From assembly GCA_903882805.1 (NCBI GenBank), contig CAIRYK010000036.1:1-35323 (forward strand): a stretch of 35,323 nt of DNA. The letters run 5' to 3'. The notes under the pieces are model-generated. The model was not told the origin of the DNA. It searched no databases and worked only from the letters and a program-made list of their open reading frames with translations. Each line of letters opens with the position of its first letter. Position 1 is the first letter of the stretch. The DNA comes from an uncultured Bacteroidota bacterium (GTDB lineage: Bacteria; Bacteroidota; Bacteroidia; Chitinophagales; Chitinophagaceae). The position numbers and the translations under genes were made by a program. Below, piece by piece: positions 7,109 to 17,800 of the stretch.

Positions 7109-10100
7109 ATGAATCGATTCTACCTTTCAAAACTCGCATTCCTGGTGGTCATGCTATCGGGATGGTCGTTGGGCGCCAGAGCCCAATCGGTTACATTTTC
7201 TTATACCGGGGCTGCGCAGAGCTATACGGTGCCTGCCGGCGTAACCTCAATAGCTGTAGATATGATGGGCGCCAACGGCGGTACCGGCTACAGTGGATAT
7301 GGTAATGGCGGTAAGGGCGGACGCTTAACAGGTACTCTTTCTGTTACGCCCGGTCAGGTATTAAGTATATATGTAGGCGGTAGAGGCGGCGACGCTCCTC
7401 TGTGCTGTACTTATGGTATAGCCGGCGGTTTCAATGGCGGAGGTAACAGTCAGTTTTATTATGGCGCAAGCGGCGGCGGCGGTACTGATATCAGAATCGG
7501 CGGCGTTGGTTTATCAAACAGAGTAATGGTTGCCGGCGGCGGCGGCGGCGCCGGATGGGGTTGTTCTTACACCCATGGCGGCGACGGCGGCGGTCTTACA
7601 GGCGCAAACGGCCAGTATTGCAGCAGCCCTACCTATAGCACCAGCTATAATGGTTATGGCGGTACGCAGACTGCGGGCGGCGCCAACGGCACCGGCGGTT
7701 GCAACAGCGCAGGTTCGCTCGGTCAGGGCGGTCTTGGAAGTAGCTGTATATATGCCGGCGGCGGCGGCGGCGGCTATTATGGCGGCGGCGGCGGATATTA
7801 TGCCGGCGGCGGCGGCGGTTCGTCTTATGCAAACACCACTTTTGTTAGCGGCGCTGCGCATACACAAGGTTTCAACTCATCTTCTACAGGTCATGGTTCA
7901 GTTACGCTGTGCCCTGGTCCTAATACAGGCGCTATAGTAGGTACAGTAACCGATATTTGCCCAGGCACATCGCTTACACTTACTAACCCCACAGCGGCTC
8001 CGGGCGGTATCTGGTCATCTGCAAATAGCACAGTTTCTGTTAATCCTTCTACAGGCGTAGTAACAGGTATTTCTCAAGGTACTGCTACAGTTACCTTCAG
8101 CGTTACCAATGCTTGCGCTACAGGTTCAATATTCTATTCAGTAAACATCAACCCACTTCCTGCTCCAATTGTTAACCCTATCAATGTATGTCAGGGCGCT
8201 ACAATGACGCTGACAGACGCTGATGCTGGCGGCTCATGGGTGAGCGGCAACACTGCATTGGCTACCATTGGTTCTGCAAGCGGTATTGTTACCGGCGTAT
8301 CGGCAGGTTCTCCTAATATGTCTTACATACTTCCTACAGGTTGTATGCGCACTACAGTTATCTCTGTAAACGCATTGCCAACAGCATATGCAGTAACAGG
8401 TACAGGTAACTACTGCGCTGGCGGTTCAGGTTTGCCAGTTGGAATCACTGCATCGTCTATCGGTATTAGCTATCAGCTATATAATGGCAGTACTCCGGTT
8501 TTCAGCCCGGTGATAGGAGCTGGTCCGGCAATTAACTTTGGTACTGTTACCAGTGTTGGTACCTATTCAGTACAGGCTACCGACCCAAGTTCATCTTGCG
8601 CAAGAGGTATGACCGGCGTTGCAACAATAGGTATCAATCCATTGCCAACAGCTAGCAATGTCACTGGCGGCGGTCATTATTGCGCTGGTTCAACTGGTGT
8701 TCCTGTTGGCGTAGACGCTTCTATATCAGGAATTAGCTACCAGCTTTACAGAGGTCCTGCAGCAATTGGCGCTCCGGTAGTTGGCACTGGTTCTGCTTTC
8801 AACTTTGGCGCTTATACTACGGATGGTGTGTACACCGTAAAGGCAACTAATACAAGCACATCATGTATTAATACTATGACCGGCAGCGTATCTGTAATTA
8901 CTGATGCATTGCCAAATATATATACTGTAACAGACGGAGGCAGCTATTGTGCTGGCGGTTCAGGACAGCGTGTAGGCCTTAGCGGCTCAAGCATTGGCAT
9001 TAACTATCAGTTATATGTAACTACTACATCAGGCACTACTACAGTTGGCGCGCCAATGCCTGGCACCGGCGCTCCATTGGTATTCGGTACAACATTTACA
9101 ACAGCCGGTACTTATTGGGTTAAAGCAACAAATGCAACAACTTCATGTCAGGTTAATATGGCTGGCAGCGTAGATATTTCCATTAGCTCTTTGCCCGATG
9201 CTTACGCTGTTAGAGATGGCGGCGCATATTGCGTTGGCGGTTCAGGAGCTCCTGTATCTTTAAATTATTCTACAGTTGGCGTTAATTATCAATTATTATT
9301 AGGCGGCGTTCCAGTTTCAGGCGTAGGTCCGGTTGCAGGTATGGGCGCGCCCATCAACTTTGGTATGCAGACAGCTGCAGGTAACTATACAGTGCGCGCA
9401 ACAAATGCTACAACTGGTTGCACAAGCATGATGAGCGGTAGCGCAACAGTTAATATAGTATCTCTGCCAGCTACGCACAACGTGACAGGCGGCGGTCATT
9501 ATTGCGCTGGTCTTTCTGGTATGCCAGTAAATCTGGCAACTTCAACTGCAGGCGTAAGCTATCAGTTGTATGCCGACGGCGTAATTACAGGCGGTCCGGT
9601 ATTTAGTACCGGCGCGCCAATTTCTTTCGGCAACCAGACAATAGGAGCTAACTATACAGTAGTAGCTACTAATGCTACCGGTTGTACTCAAAACATGACT
9701 GGTTCAGCTAACGTAGTTGTTGATCCTTTGCCAACTGCTCATGGCGTTGTTGGCGGCGGCAGCTATTGCGCAGGTTCTACAGGCGTTCATGTTGGTTTAA
9801 TCGCCTCAACAATTGGTATCAGTTACCAATTGTACTATGGTACTATACCTGGCGCTATATTGCTCGGTACAGGTTCCATGCTTGATTTCGGCGCAAGAAC
9901 AGCTGCCGGTTCTTATACTATCGTTGGTACAGACCTTGCTACATCTTGCGTAGGCAACATGGCTGGTAATGCAGTAATTACAGTTAACCCACTTCCTGCT
10001 GTGTTTACAGTAACCGGCGGCGGCGGATATTGCGAAGGCGGTACCGGTGCGCCAGTTGGTTTGTCTTTCTCTAATTCAGGCGTAAACTATCAATGGTATT

Positions 10101-12430
10101 TCAATGCTATCCCTGTAGCAGCTCCTGCATCAGGTCTGGATGCGCCACTTGATTTTGGTCTGCGTACTGATTCAGGTATTTATACTGCTGTGGCAACTAA
10201 CGCTATCACAGGTTGTGTAAGCAATATGTCTGGCAGCGCACGCGTCACCATCAATCCTTTACCAAATGAATTTACAGTAACCGGCGGTGGCAGCTATTGC
10301 CAGGGCGGCGCAGGTGTTCGCGTTCGCTTGAGCGGTTCTACTTTCGGTATCCGTTATCAGTTGTACAACGATGGAACTCCATCTGGTTTCCCTGTTACAG
10401 GTACTGGCGCTGCAATTGATTTTGGAATGAAAACAAACGGCGGCAACTATACAGTAATAGCTACTAATCCAGCTACAGGTTGCGTAAAAGAAATGTCAAC
10501 CAGCGTTTCTATCACAGTTAATCCTTTGCCAACACTTAATACAGTTAGCGGCGGCGGCAGCTATTGCACAGGCGGTTCTGGCGTACCTGTAGGACTTGCA
10601 GGTTCTGAAGGCGGCACTATAGAATACAAATTGTATCGCAATGGTAGTTACACAGGTATCTCTGCTTTGGGCACTGGCACAATGGTAGATTTCAGCAACC
10701 AGACTATCGTAGGCGACTATACAGTAATGGCTACTAACACAATTACAAGTTGTGCAGTTAACATGTCAGGAAGCGCGCGCGTTGCTACGCTCGCATTGCC
10801 TATTGCTTATACAGTTACTGGCGGCGGTTCATTCTGCGCAGGAGCGCCTGGCGCTCGCATCGGTCTCGACGCTACCACTAACGGTATCAGCTACCAGTTG
10901 AAACTCGCAGGTACAGACGTAGGCGCTCCAATTATCGGCGCTGGTCGTTCAATAGATTTCGGTTTGCAGACAGCAGCCGGCGTTTATACAGTAGCGGCAA
11001 TCAATCCTTCTACTACTTGTGCTAATAACATGGTTTCAAGCGCTACAATCGTTGTAAATGCAGCTCCTGCAGTTGATACCGTAAGCGGTACCGGCAGCTA
11101 TTGCGCTGGCGGCGTTGGCGTACCAGTTAACCTTGGCGGTTCAGTATCTGGCGTTAGATATCAATTGTTCCTCGACCGTACTGCTATCGGTTATCCTTCA
11201 GTAGGTACAGGTTCTGCATTGAGCTTCGGTACAAGAACAGCAGCAGGCGTTTATACAGTTGTTGCTACTAATCCTTTCACAACTTGTACCAGCGCTATGT
11301 TTGGCGACGCTACCGTAAGCATCACTCCTACAGTTGTTCCTGCTGTTACGCTTTCTTCTTCAATCAGCTCTACAGTTTGCGCCGGTACATCGGGCGTTTA
11401 CACTGCAACTCCAGTAAATGGCGGTACTGCTCCTACTTATCAGTGGACTGTTAACGGCCTGCCTGTAGGTACTGGCGCTGATACGCTTAACTATACTCCA
11501 GCAAATGGCGACGTAGTGAAAGCAGTATTGACCAGCAATGCAACTTGCGCTTCTCCGCTCACTGCTGATGACAGAACAACTGTTACTGTAATGGCAAATG
11601 GCACACCAGCTGTTGCTATTACTACAAGCACAAACGATTCAATTTGCGTTGGTACTCAAGTATTGTACACAGCAATCCCAACATTGGGCGGTACTTCTGC
11701 TTCTCTGGTTTGGAAGAAAAACGGTGTGGTAGTTGGTACTGGCTATACTTACAGCAATCTGGTTCCAGCAAACGGAGACAATGTTAATGTAACCTTACAT
11801 AGTTCTTATGCTTGCCGCACGATCGATTCAGCAGTAAGCGCTAACAACTTGTTGACTGTATTGCCTTACAACAATCCTACTGTTACTATCACAGCAGCTC
11901 CTGGCGATCATATCTATATCGGTCAGAGAGATACCTTGACTGCAACTGTAACTAACGGTGGTTCTAACCCAACTTATCAGTGGCAGATCAACGGTGTTGA
12001 TGTACCAGGCGCTACAACAAACAAGCTGATCCGTAATAACTTTGCAAACGGCGATGTTGTAACATGTAACGTTGTTAGCAGCGGTCTTTGCGGTGGTTTG
12101 TCTGCAGGTAAAGACATCATGATCTCTGTTAAAGATCCAACTGGCGTTAAGCAAATCACTACCAATGGCAGCGACATAGCTATCGTTCCTAACCCGAACA
12201 AAGGCGCATTCACTATCAAGGGTACATTTGCAGCAACTACAGATCAGGAAGTAATGGTAACAGTTACCAATATGGTAGGTCAGGTTGTTTACTCAGGTAG
12301 AGTAATGACACAGAACGGTAACATCAACGAAAAAGTTCAACTTAACAGCGGTATTGCTAACGGAATGTACATCCTGAACCTCGTATCAGGCAACGAACAA
12401 TCTGTTTTCCACATCGTTATTGAGCAATAA
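7109..12430 (+). CDS. giant repetitive T9SS-exported adhesin with glycine-rich N-terminal domain
   Basis: The 1773-residue product has a signal peptide (cleavage after ARAQ, about residue 26). A glycine-rich domain follows at about residues 27-270, opening with FSYTGAAQSYTVPAGVTSI, like the glycine-rich domains found in other bacterial surface proteins. Ig-like segments with FSVTNAC and YILPTGC come next. From about residue 420 to 1410 there are eleven tandem ~89-residue domains, each starting near LPxxxxVTGGGxYCAGG and ending near TSCxxxMxGSA. Three more divergent Ig-like segments (YQWTVNG, LVWKKNG, YQWQING) and a T9SS type A C-terminal domain (IVPNPNKGAF, GMYILNL) finish it. The role is inferred as surface adhesion, possibly in gliding. 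A 22-bp terminator stem follows the stop. Confidence 0.85.
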   Translation: MNRFYLSKLAFLVVMLSGWSLGARAQSVTFSYTGAAQSYTVPAGVTSIAVDMMGANGGTGYSGYGNGGKGGRLTGTLSVTPGQVLSIYVGGRGGDAPLCCTYGIAGGFNGGGNSQFYYGASGGGGTDIRIGGVGLSNRVMVAGGGGGAGWGCSYTHGGDGGGLTGANGQYCSSPTYSTSYNGYGGTQTAGGANGTGGCNSAGSLGQGGLGSSCIYAGGGGGGYYGGGGGYYAGGGGGSSYANTTFVSGAAHTQGFNSSSTGHGSVTLCPGPNTGAIVGTVTDICPGTSLTLTNPTAAPGGIWSSANSTVSVNPSTGVVTGISQGTATVTFSVTNACATGSIFYSVNINPLPAPIVNPINVCQGATMTLTDADAGGSWVSGNTALATIGSASGIVTGVSAGSPNMSYILPTGCMRTTVISVNALPTAYAVTGTGNYCAGGSGLPVGITASSIGISYQLYNGSTPVFSPVIGAGPAINFGTVTSVGTYSVQATDPSSSCARGMTGVATIGINPLPTASNVTGGGHYCAGSTGVPVGVDASISGISYQLYRGPAAIGAPVVGTGSAFNFGAYTTDGVYTVKATNTSTSCINTMTGSVSVITDALPNIYTVTDGGSYCAGGSGQRVGLSGSSIGINYQLYVTTTSGTTTVGAPMPGTGAPLVFGTTFTTAGTYWVKATNATTSCQVNMAGSVDISISSLPDAYAVRDGGAYCVGGSGAPVSLNYSTVGVNYQLLLGGVPVSGVGPVAGMGAPINFGMQTAAGNYTVRATNATTGCTSMMSGSATVNIVSLPATHNVTGGGHYCAGLSGMPVNLATSTAGVSYQLYADGVITGGPVFSTGAPISFGNQTIGANYTVVATNATGCTQNMTGSANVVVDPLPTAHGVVGGGSYCAGSTGVHVGLIASTIGISYQLYYGTIPGAILLGTGSMLDFGARTAAGSYTIVGTDLATSCVGNMAGNAVITVNPLPAVFTVTGGGGYCEGGTGAPVGLSFSNSGVNYQWYFNAIPVAAPASGLDAPLDFGLRTDSGIYTAVATNAITGCVSNMSGSARVTINPLPNEFTVTGGGSYCQGGAGVRVRLSGSTFGIRYQLYNDGTPSGFPVTGTGAAIDFGMKTNGGNYTVIATNPATGCVKEMSTSVSITVNPLPTLNTVSGGGSYCTGGSGVPVGLAGSEGGTIEYKLYRNGSYTGISALGTGTMVDFSNQTIVGDYTVMATNTITSCAVNMSGSARVATLALPIAYTVTGGGSFCAGAPGARIGLDATTNGISYQLKLAGTDVGAPIIGAGRSIDFGLQTAAGVYTVAAINPSTTCANNMVSSATIVVNAAPAVDTVSGTGSYCAGGVGVPVNLGGSVSGVRYQLFLDRTAIGYPSVGTGSALSFGTRTAAGVYTVVATNPFTTCTSAMFGDATVSITPTVVPAVTLSSSISSTVCAGTSGVYTATPVNGGTAPTYQWTVNGLPVGTGADTLNYTPANGDVVKAVLTSNATCASPLTADDRTTVTVMANGTPAVAITTSTNDSICVGTQVLYTAIPTLGGTSASLVWKKNGVVVGTGYTYSNLVPANGDNVNVTLHSSYACRTIDSAVSANNLLTVLPYNNPTVTITAAPGDHIYIGQRDTLTATVTNGGSNPTYQWQINGVDVPGATTNKLIRNNFANGDVVTCNVVSSGLCGGLSAGKDIMISVKDPTGVKQITTNGSDIAIVPNPNKGAFTIKGTFAATTDQEVMVTVTNMVGQVVYSGRVMTQNGNINEKVQLNSGIANGMYILNLVSGNEQSVFHIVIEQ
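8372..11340 (+). repeat. eleven tandem ~267-bp coding repeats in the adhesin gene
   Basis: The translated units run consecutively and share LP at the start, YC(A/V/E/Q/T)GG near residue 14, a GIxYQLY strand, an FG turn near residue 55, the YTVxATN strand and a second Cys about 72 residues in. Two conserved Cys per unit suggest one disulphide per domain. Divergence between units is substantial at DNA level, so this looks like an old duplication series rather than a recent slippage array. Confidence 0.85.
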
Positions 12431-12440
12431 TTTTGATGTA

Positions 12441-12494
12441 ATATTATAAAAGGAACAGCCGGGCTATGTAGTCCGGCTGTTCCTTTTATAATAT
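12441..12494 (+). terminator. 22-bp perfect terminator stem after the adhesin gene
   Basis: Arms 12441-12462 and 12473-12494 are perfect reverse complements over 22 bp (core GGAACAGCCGG), with a 10-nt loop and T-rich outer right arm. It starts 10 nt after the adhesin stop codon. Confidence 0.85.
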
Positions 12495-12536
12495 ATACCA
12501 AAGAGGGATTGGTGCAAAGTAAAGTGTGGCTTAAAG

Positions 12537-12683
12537 CAAATCGATCAGAATATGGCGCCAACGCATTATATTGCTCCGTTAGGCGCTATAGGTTTGTAGT
12601 TGCGTTATCAATAATTTATAAGCTGCGCTCCGTAGGATAGCAACAATCCCCGCATGGCGATTTTTAATGTCCAAATGGTATTT
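12537..12683 (+). repeat. dispersed ~150-bp repeat, copy 2
   Basis: It has the same layout and orientation as copies at 152-301 and 34715-34864: AAATCGATCAGAA at the left, TTAGGCGCTATAGGTTTGTA in the middle, CAACAATCCCCGCATGGCGA and TTTTTAATG at the right. This copy is the most diverged. It begins 43 nt after the adhesin terminator and lies between convergent genes. Confidence 0.75.
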
Positions 12684-12804
12684 GAAGTGTCATAGAGCAG
12701 TTATCCGTATTTGTTTGGGTTTATAGAGTACATCACTCCTATTTGTATCCAATTATTGCAACTGAGAATACTTTCAACAAAGTATTTGATCAAGTAAGGG
12801 CATA

Positions 12805-12833
12805 AAAAAATGCCCCGATGTAGGGCATTTTTT
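12805..12833. terminator. intrinsic terminator for the convergent T9SS gene
   Basis: The stem AAAAAATGCCC/GGGCATTTTTT (12805-12815, 12823-12833) has a 7-nt loop and lies 20 nt past the minus-strand stop codon at 12853. Its A/T flanks make it usable in both directions. Confidence 0.8.
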
Positions 12834-12852
12834 GAAGAGCAATTGTCTGCGG

Positions 12853-13878
12853 TTATTGTAGTTGTATTTTTCTGGTTTCCGATTGTGTTCCGCTTTGCAT
12901 TTTTACAATATACATTCCACGGTTGAGCTTTTCTGTGTTGAATGAAACAATCGACGAGTTGTTTTGCGCCATTCCTGATAGGACTATTCGGCCAAGGATG
13001 TCGCAGATACTAATTTCAACAGGCTCTGTAATTGTTGTGTTGAATTTGAAAGACAATTGGTTTGTTGCCGGATTCGGGAATATTTCTACTGTTTGTACCG
13101 TGTTTTCCACCTGAGGCGCCGCCAAAAGTGATTTAGCGGTATATGATACAAGTTTCTGTATTTCTGTACCTGTGCTCAATTGAGTCAATGTACTGATCGT
13201 CATTAGTGCGCTATGATAGTCGGGCATATACCACGTGTAGCTATTCACAAGGTAGGAGTCGATGGTAGTTCCTACGAGGGTAACGCTGTCTATATATTTC
13301 TGCATACTATGAACACGCAAAACATTATTGAATGTTTTACCCGGCACTTTAAGTGTGCCATAACCATCGCATACAACGGTGTTATTTCCGGATAAAGTGC
13401 CGGTAAGTCCGAGAAAGGTGATAACACCGGCATAAGAATCTACAAAACTATCGAGGTAAGTAAACGGATAGCGTAGCTGATCCATAGGATTTGTGTAGGT
13501 AGAGTTTTCTGTAGAGCTTAGATAGATACCCATTTGTGTGAGCTTTGAGGCATCTGCAAAAATGCTGTTCGTAACAGTACCGGTTGGGTTATTGATGCCA
13601 AAGGTAGCGCCCGATACACAATGGGTTGCGAGCATGCATGGAGTGGCTATACCCGTATCTAAAGGCGGCATGGTGGAAGAGGGAGTAAGGCTTAGGAAGC
13701 TCCAGGTGATGTTGGCGCCGCGCGGGCCAGGAGTAACGCCCGTAGTGTTACATACATTAGATGTGTAGACATCGAAAGCAACTGGATTGAAATTTGCACC
13801 GGTAAGCGTGGATTGTGCAAACGCAGCCACGCCTGCAATGGCTGCAGCAACAGTGGTACATAAGAGTTTTGGGATCAT
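12853..13878 (-). CDS. secreted protein of unknown function with T9SS type A sorting domain
   Basis: The 341-residue product has a clear signal peptide (MIPKLLCTTVAAAIAGVAAF, cleavage after FAQ). A middle region of about 230 residues is rich in Ser, Thr and Tyr strands that I do not recognise. The end is a T9SS type A C-terminal domain (VEIFPNPATNQLSFKF, ILGRIVLSG, GMYIVKM). The frame is open to an ATG at 13968, but the extension breaks the signal peptide, so I place the start at 13878. The middle contains motifs such as GYGTLKVPGKTF, seen in several Bacteroidota secreted proteins. Function is unknown; surface display or release by the secretion system is the inference. Confidence 0.75.
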   Translation of the reverse strand: MIPKLLCTTVAAAIAGVAAFAQSTLTGANFNPVAFDVYTSNVCNTTGVTPGPRGANITWSFLSLTPSSTMPPLDTGIATPCMLATHCVSGATFGINNPTGTVTNSIFADASKLTQMGIYLSSTENSTYTNPMDQLRYPFTYLDSFVDSYAGVITFLGLTGTLSGNNTVVCDGYGTLKVPGKTFNNVLRVHSMQKYIDSVTLVGTTIDSYLVNSYTWYMPDYHSALMTISTLTQLSTGTEIQKLVSYTAKSLLAAPQVENTVQTVEIFPNPATNQLSFKFNTTITEPVEISICDILGRIVLSGMAQNNSSIVSFNTEKLNRGMYIVKMQSGTQSETRKIQLQ

Positions 13879-14203
13879 AATAACAATGGTTTTTAAGTTA
13901 AAAATAATTACACTAAGGTAGGTAAATGAAACAGTATTTGAGAGAAAATTAAAATGCCTTTTTGTCATTAACTATTGGTTGTAATAGTTGGTCTTTATAT
14001 CCCGCTTGGCTAAAAATGTTGTATCGCTGTGAGTTTTTTGGTAAATAGCTTTTTATATAATTTTGTTACCGCTATTTAAAATGGGCTTAGTTGAAGCTAC
14101 AATCTGCTGAGGCTCGTATTATTTTTGTACCTTTCGCCCGGTATGAGCGATCATGCCTTTTTTTATGGCATTTCATTAAGTAAAAAAATAAAATACAACA
14201 TAA
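13879..14203. other. divergent intergenic region upstream of ruvA
   Basis: 325 bases between divergent starts, AT-rich. It contains an 8-bp inverted repeat TAAATAGC/GCTATTTA (14042-14049 and 14071-14078), and -7-like boxes at 14128-14135 (plus, TACCTTTC) and 13913-13920 (minus, TACCTTAG), each with one mismatch to TAnnTTTG. No gene is supportable here. Confidence 0.45.
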
Positions 14204-14782
14204 ATGTTTGCATTTCTGGAAGGCGACCTGGTGTATAAGTCACCCTCACTGGTGTATATCTCGGTACATGGCGTTGGCTATGAATTGAGCATTACCCTGC
14301 AAACGTATGCCAAAATGCAGCATCTGGATAAGTGCAGGTTGTATACTCATTTACAGATAAAGGAGGACGCGTGGGCTTTATTTGGGTTTTATGATGAAGA
14401 GGAACGTTCGACATTCAGGCAGTTGCTAAATATAAATGGGGTAGGAGCTGTAACTGCACGTATCATATTATCTTCGCTTACGACTGATGAACTGGTTGCG
14501 GCAATAGCCGGAGATGATGTGAAAACGCTGGAGAAAGTAAAAGGCATAGGTAGTAAAACAGCGCAAAGAATCATTTTAGAGTTAAAAGGTAAGTTGTCTA
14601 ATCTGAAAAATTCGTCTTCGCCCACAATTGTAAAACACAATACAACACAGGAAGATGCGTTAATAGCATTAGTAAATCTGGGCATCAATAAAGGCGTTGC
14701 AGAAGCTGCATTGAAGAAGATAAAGGATGCAGCCACGCTAACTGTTGAGCAACTGATAAAACAAGCGTTACGCGCACTGTAA
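14204..14782 (+). CDS. ruvA: Holliday junction branch migration protein RuvA
   Basis: RuvA binds four-way DNA junctions as a tetramer and loads the RuvB motor for branch migration in recombinational repair. The 192-residue product has the normal length. The N-terminal OB-fold includes GVGYEL; helix-hairpin-helix motifs lie at LLNINGVGAVTARIIL and LEKVKGIGSKTAQRII; and a C-terminal RuvB-binding domain (DALIALVNLGINKGVAEAAL) completes it. It is followed after 21 bases by sprA in the same direction, so the two are probably co-transcribed. A -7-like TACCTTTC lies at 14128-14135. Confidence 0.95.
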   Translation: MFAFLEGDLVYKSPSLVYISVHGVGYELSITLQTYAKMQHLDKCRLYTHLQIKEDAWALFGFYDEEERSTFRQLLNINGVGAVTARIILSSLTTDELVAAIAGDDVKTLEKVKGIGSKTAQRIILELKGKLSNLKNSSSPTIVKHNTTQEDALIALVNLGINKGVAEAALKKIKDAATLTVEQLIKQALRAL

Positions 14783-14803
14783 AAAAATCCAAAAAAATAG
14801 AAC

Positions 14804-17800
14804 TTGAAGGGGAAGAGTTATATTGGTTATAAGTTTTTGTTTTTCATGGCTCTGGCCACAGCGTTGTCGCACGCTGCTGCCGGTAGCTACTTCCCCTTTT
14901 ATGAGCTATTTGCCCCCGATGTAGATAGTCCGGAAGTTGCCAAGCCAATTATTAAAAACATAAATGACTCTCTTCACTTTCCACTGCGTGACAAAACCGG
15001 CGATCCCTATACCGATTATAAAACACCACGCTCGCTGGACCTGAACGATCCGAGAAATGTGCGTAAAGGGTTTGAGTACGACCCGGCTAACAACAGGTAT
15101 AACTACAATGAAAAAATAGGTAGCGAGTTTTTGAGAAACCCTACCTACATGACGCTTGACGAATATACCAGATACCGCGGTAAGCAGGACGAAGACTCAT
15201 ATTGGCAACGCAGGCTGGCGAGCCTGATGCTGTTTAATAAAACGCCCGAGCTGCCGCAGATGTATAAAGAGGGGCTGTTCAATCGTATTTTTGGTAGCGA
15301 TGCACTGCAGGTAAAGCCGCAGGGTAATGTGGATGTAACCTTTGGCGGTAACTGGCAGAATATAAAAAACCCTACGCTTACCCAACGTGCGCAGAAATAC
15401 GGTGTTTTTGACTTTGATATGCAGATGAACATCAATCTGCTGGCAACGGTGGGCGATAAGCTAAAACTCAATATCAGTAATAATACCAAGGCGACGTTTG
15501 ATTATCAGAATGTTCAGAAACTAGACTACAGCGGTAAGGAAGATGAAATGCTGAAAAAGATTGAGGCTGGCAACGTGAGCTTCCCGCTGAAAAGCAATCT
15601 TATCAACGGTGTTCAGTCTTTGTTTGGTCTTAAGTTGCAATTGCAGTTTGGTAAGTTGTGGGTAACCGGTATTGTGTCGCAGCAGAAATCGCAACGCAAG
15701 AGCCTTACTGTGCAAGGCGGCGCACAGGCGCAGCAGATAGCTATAAAAGCCAATAACTACGAGGAGAACAAAGACTTCTTATTGGGTCATTATTTCCGCG
15801 ACAACTATAACAATGCGCTCAAAGACTTTCCGCGCATTAATTCGCAAGTTACCATTAATAAGATAGAGGTATGGGTGACCAACCGTACAGGCGCAGTAAC
15901 CGGTGTGCGCGATGTATTGTGCTTTATGGATCTCGGCGAGGCCAATCCGTATCACCAATCGCTGTATAATCCTAATAGCGGTATACGCAACTCACTACCC
16001 GACAATAACGCCAACCGCCTTTACGAACAGTTGCAACACAACCCGAACGGCCGTCAGCAAAGTTTTGCGGTAAATGCACTGATACCGCTTGGTTTGCAGC
16101 AAGGGCAGGATTACGAGCATACTACTGCAAGGCAGTTAACGGCTTCGGAGTTCTCCTTTAATGCGCAGTTGGGCTATATCATGCTCAATACTCAGCTCAA
16201 CTCTGATGAGGTGTTGGGTGTGGCCTATCGTTATACCTACAAGGGCAAGGTGTATCAGGTGGGCGAATTTGCAGCCGACCTTCCTCCTGATACCTCAAAT
16301 CCTAAAGTGCTGTTCCTGAAATTGATGAAGGGAACATCTGCAAGACCAAGCCTTCCGGTTTGGGACCTGATGATGAAGAACGTTTATGCATTGGGTGGAT
16401 TCGGTGTGTCTAAAGATAACTTTACCCTAAATATCCTTTATCAGGACCCCGGAGGAGGGGAAAAACGGTACATGCCGGAGGGCGATAAGCAAGGCGTGCC
16501 CTTTATTTCATTGTTGAATCTGGACCGTCTTAACGCGCAGAACGAGCCGTCGCCAGATGGGGTATTCGACTTTGTGGAAGGATTTACCATTAACACGCAG
16601 CAGGGTAAAGTAATTTTTCCGGTGCTTGAGCCATTCGGTAGCGACCTTGCGCCTTCGGTTACCGGCCCCACCGATCCTAATACTTTTGCGTTGCGCCGCA
16701 AGTACCTTTATCAGGTATTGTACGACTCAACCAAGACTATAGCGTTGCAGTCGCAACAGAACGATCGTTTCATATTGCGCGGTTCGTATAAGTCGTCGTC
16801 GTCGTCCGAGATTTTCCTGGGTGGGTTTAATATCCCTCCGGGTTCGGTATCGGTAGCTGCCGGCGGCACCAAACTGGTAGAAAATCAGGACTATACTATC
16901 GACTATGGTTTGGGCCGTATCAAGATCATCAATACCGGTATCCTCAACTCAGGAGTGCCTATTAATATACAGTATGAGGATAACGCCACATTTGGTTTTC
17001 AGCAGCAGAACTTTATGGCTGCACGTCTGGATTATTACCTCAATAAGAACCTGACATTGGGCGGCACCATCATGCAGCTCAAGGAGCGTCCATTTACGCA
17101 ACAGGTGAATTTTGGCGAAGACCCAATACAGAACACTGTAATAGGACTGGATGCCAACTATCAGAGCGAAGTGCCAGCCCTTACCCGTGTGCTAGATAAA
17201 CTGCCGATATATGCCACGACAGCGCCATCGTTTACCAATGTAAATGTGGAAGTAGCTGGGTTGTTGCCCGGGCACCCGAAGCAGATAGAAGCGCTGGACC
17301 CTGAAGGATCGGTATACATAGACAACTTTGAGGGAACAAGCAGCAGCTACGATCTGAAATACCCAACCCAGGCATGGGCGTTGGCAAGTACGCCGCGTGG
17401 CGCCATCAACAAGTTTGGGCAAATTTTGTTTCCCGAATCTGCGCAGAACGATGATTTGGCATATGGTAAAAACAGGGCAAAACTGGCTTGGTATTCTATT
17501 GAGCCGACCCTTGTAGATCCCGGAAGCTTGCCTAAATACGTGAAAGACGACCCCAACCAGCACTATATAAGAATGGTGCAGCAGCAGGATGTGTTTCCCA
17601 ATCTTAATTCGCAACCGCTACTTAACGCGCTTAGCACTTTCGACCTTGGTTTCTATCCCAAAGACAGAGGTCCTTACAACTTTGATGCTACAAACCTTAA
17701 TCCAGATGGTAGCCTTGCTAATCCGGGTACAAGATGGGGCGGTATTACCCGCGCTATTGATAATACTGACTTCGAAGCATCGAATGTGGAGTATATCCAG

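Noticed and set aside
7514..7937. Alanine- and arginine-rich antisense and out-of-frame ORFs over the glycine-rich head
   Set aside because: They arise from GGC-rich codons read in other frames; the in-frame protein explains the region.
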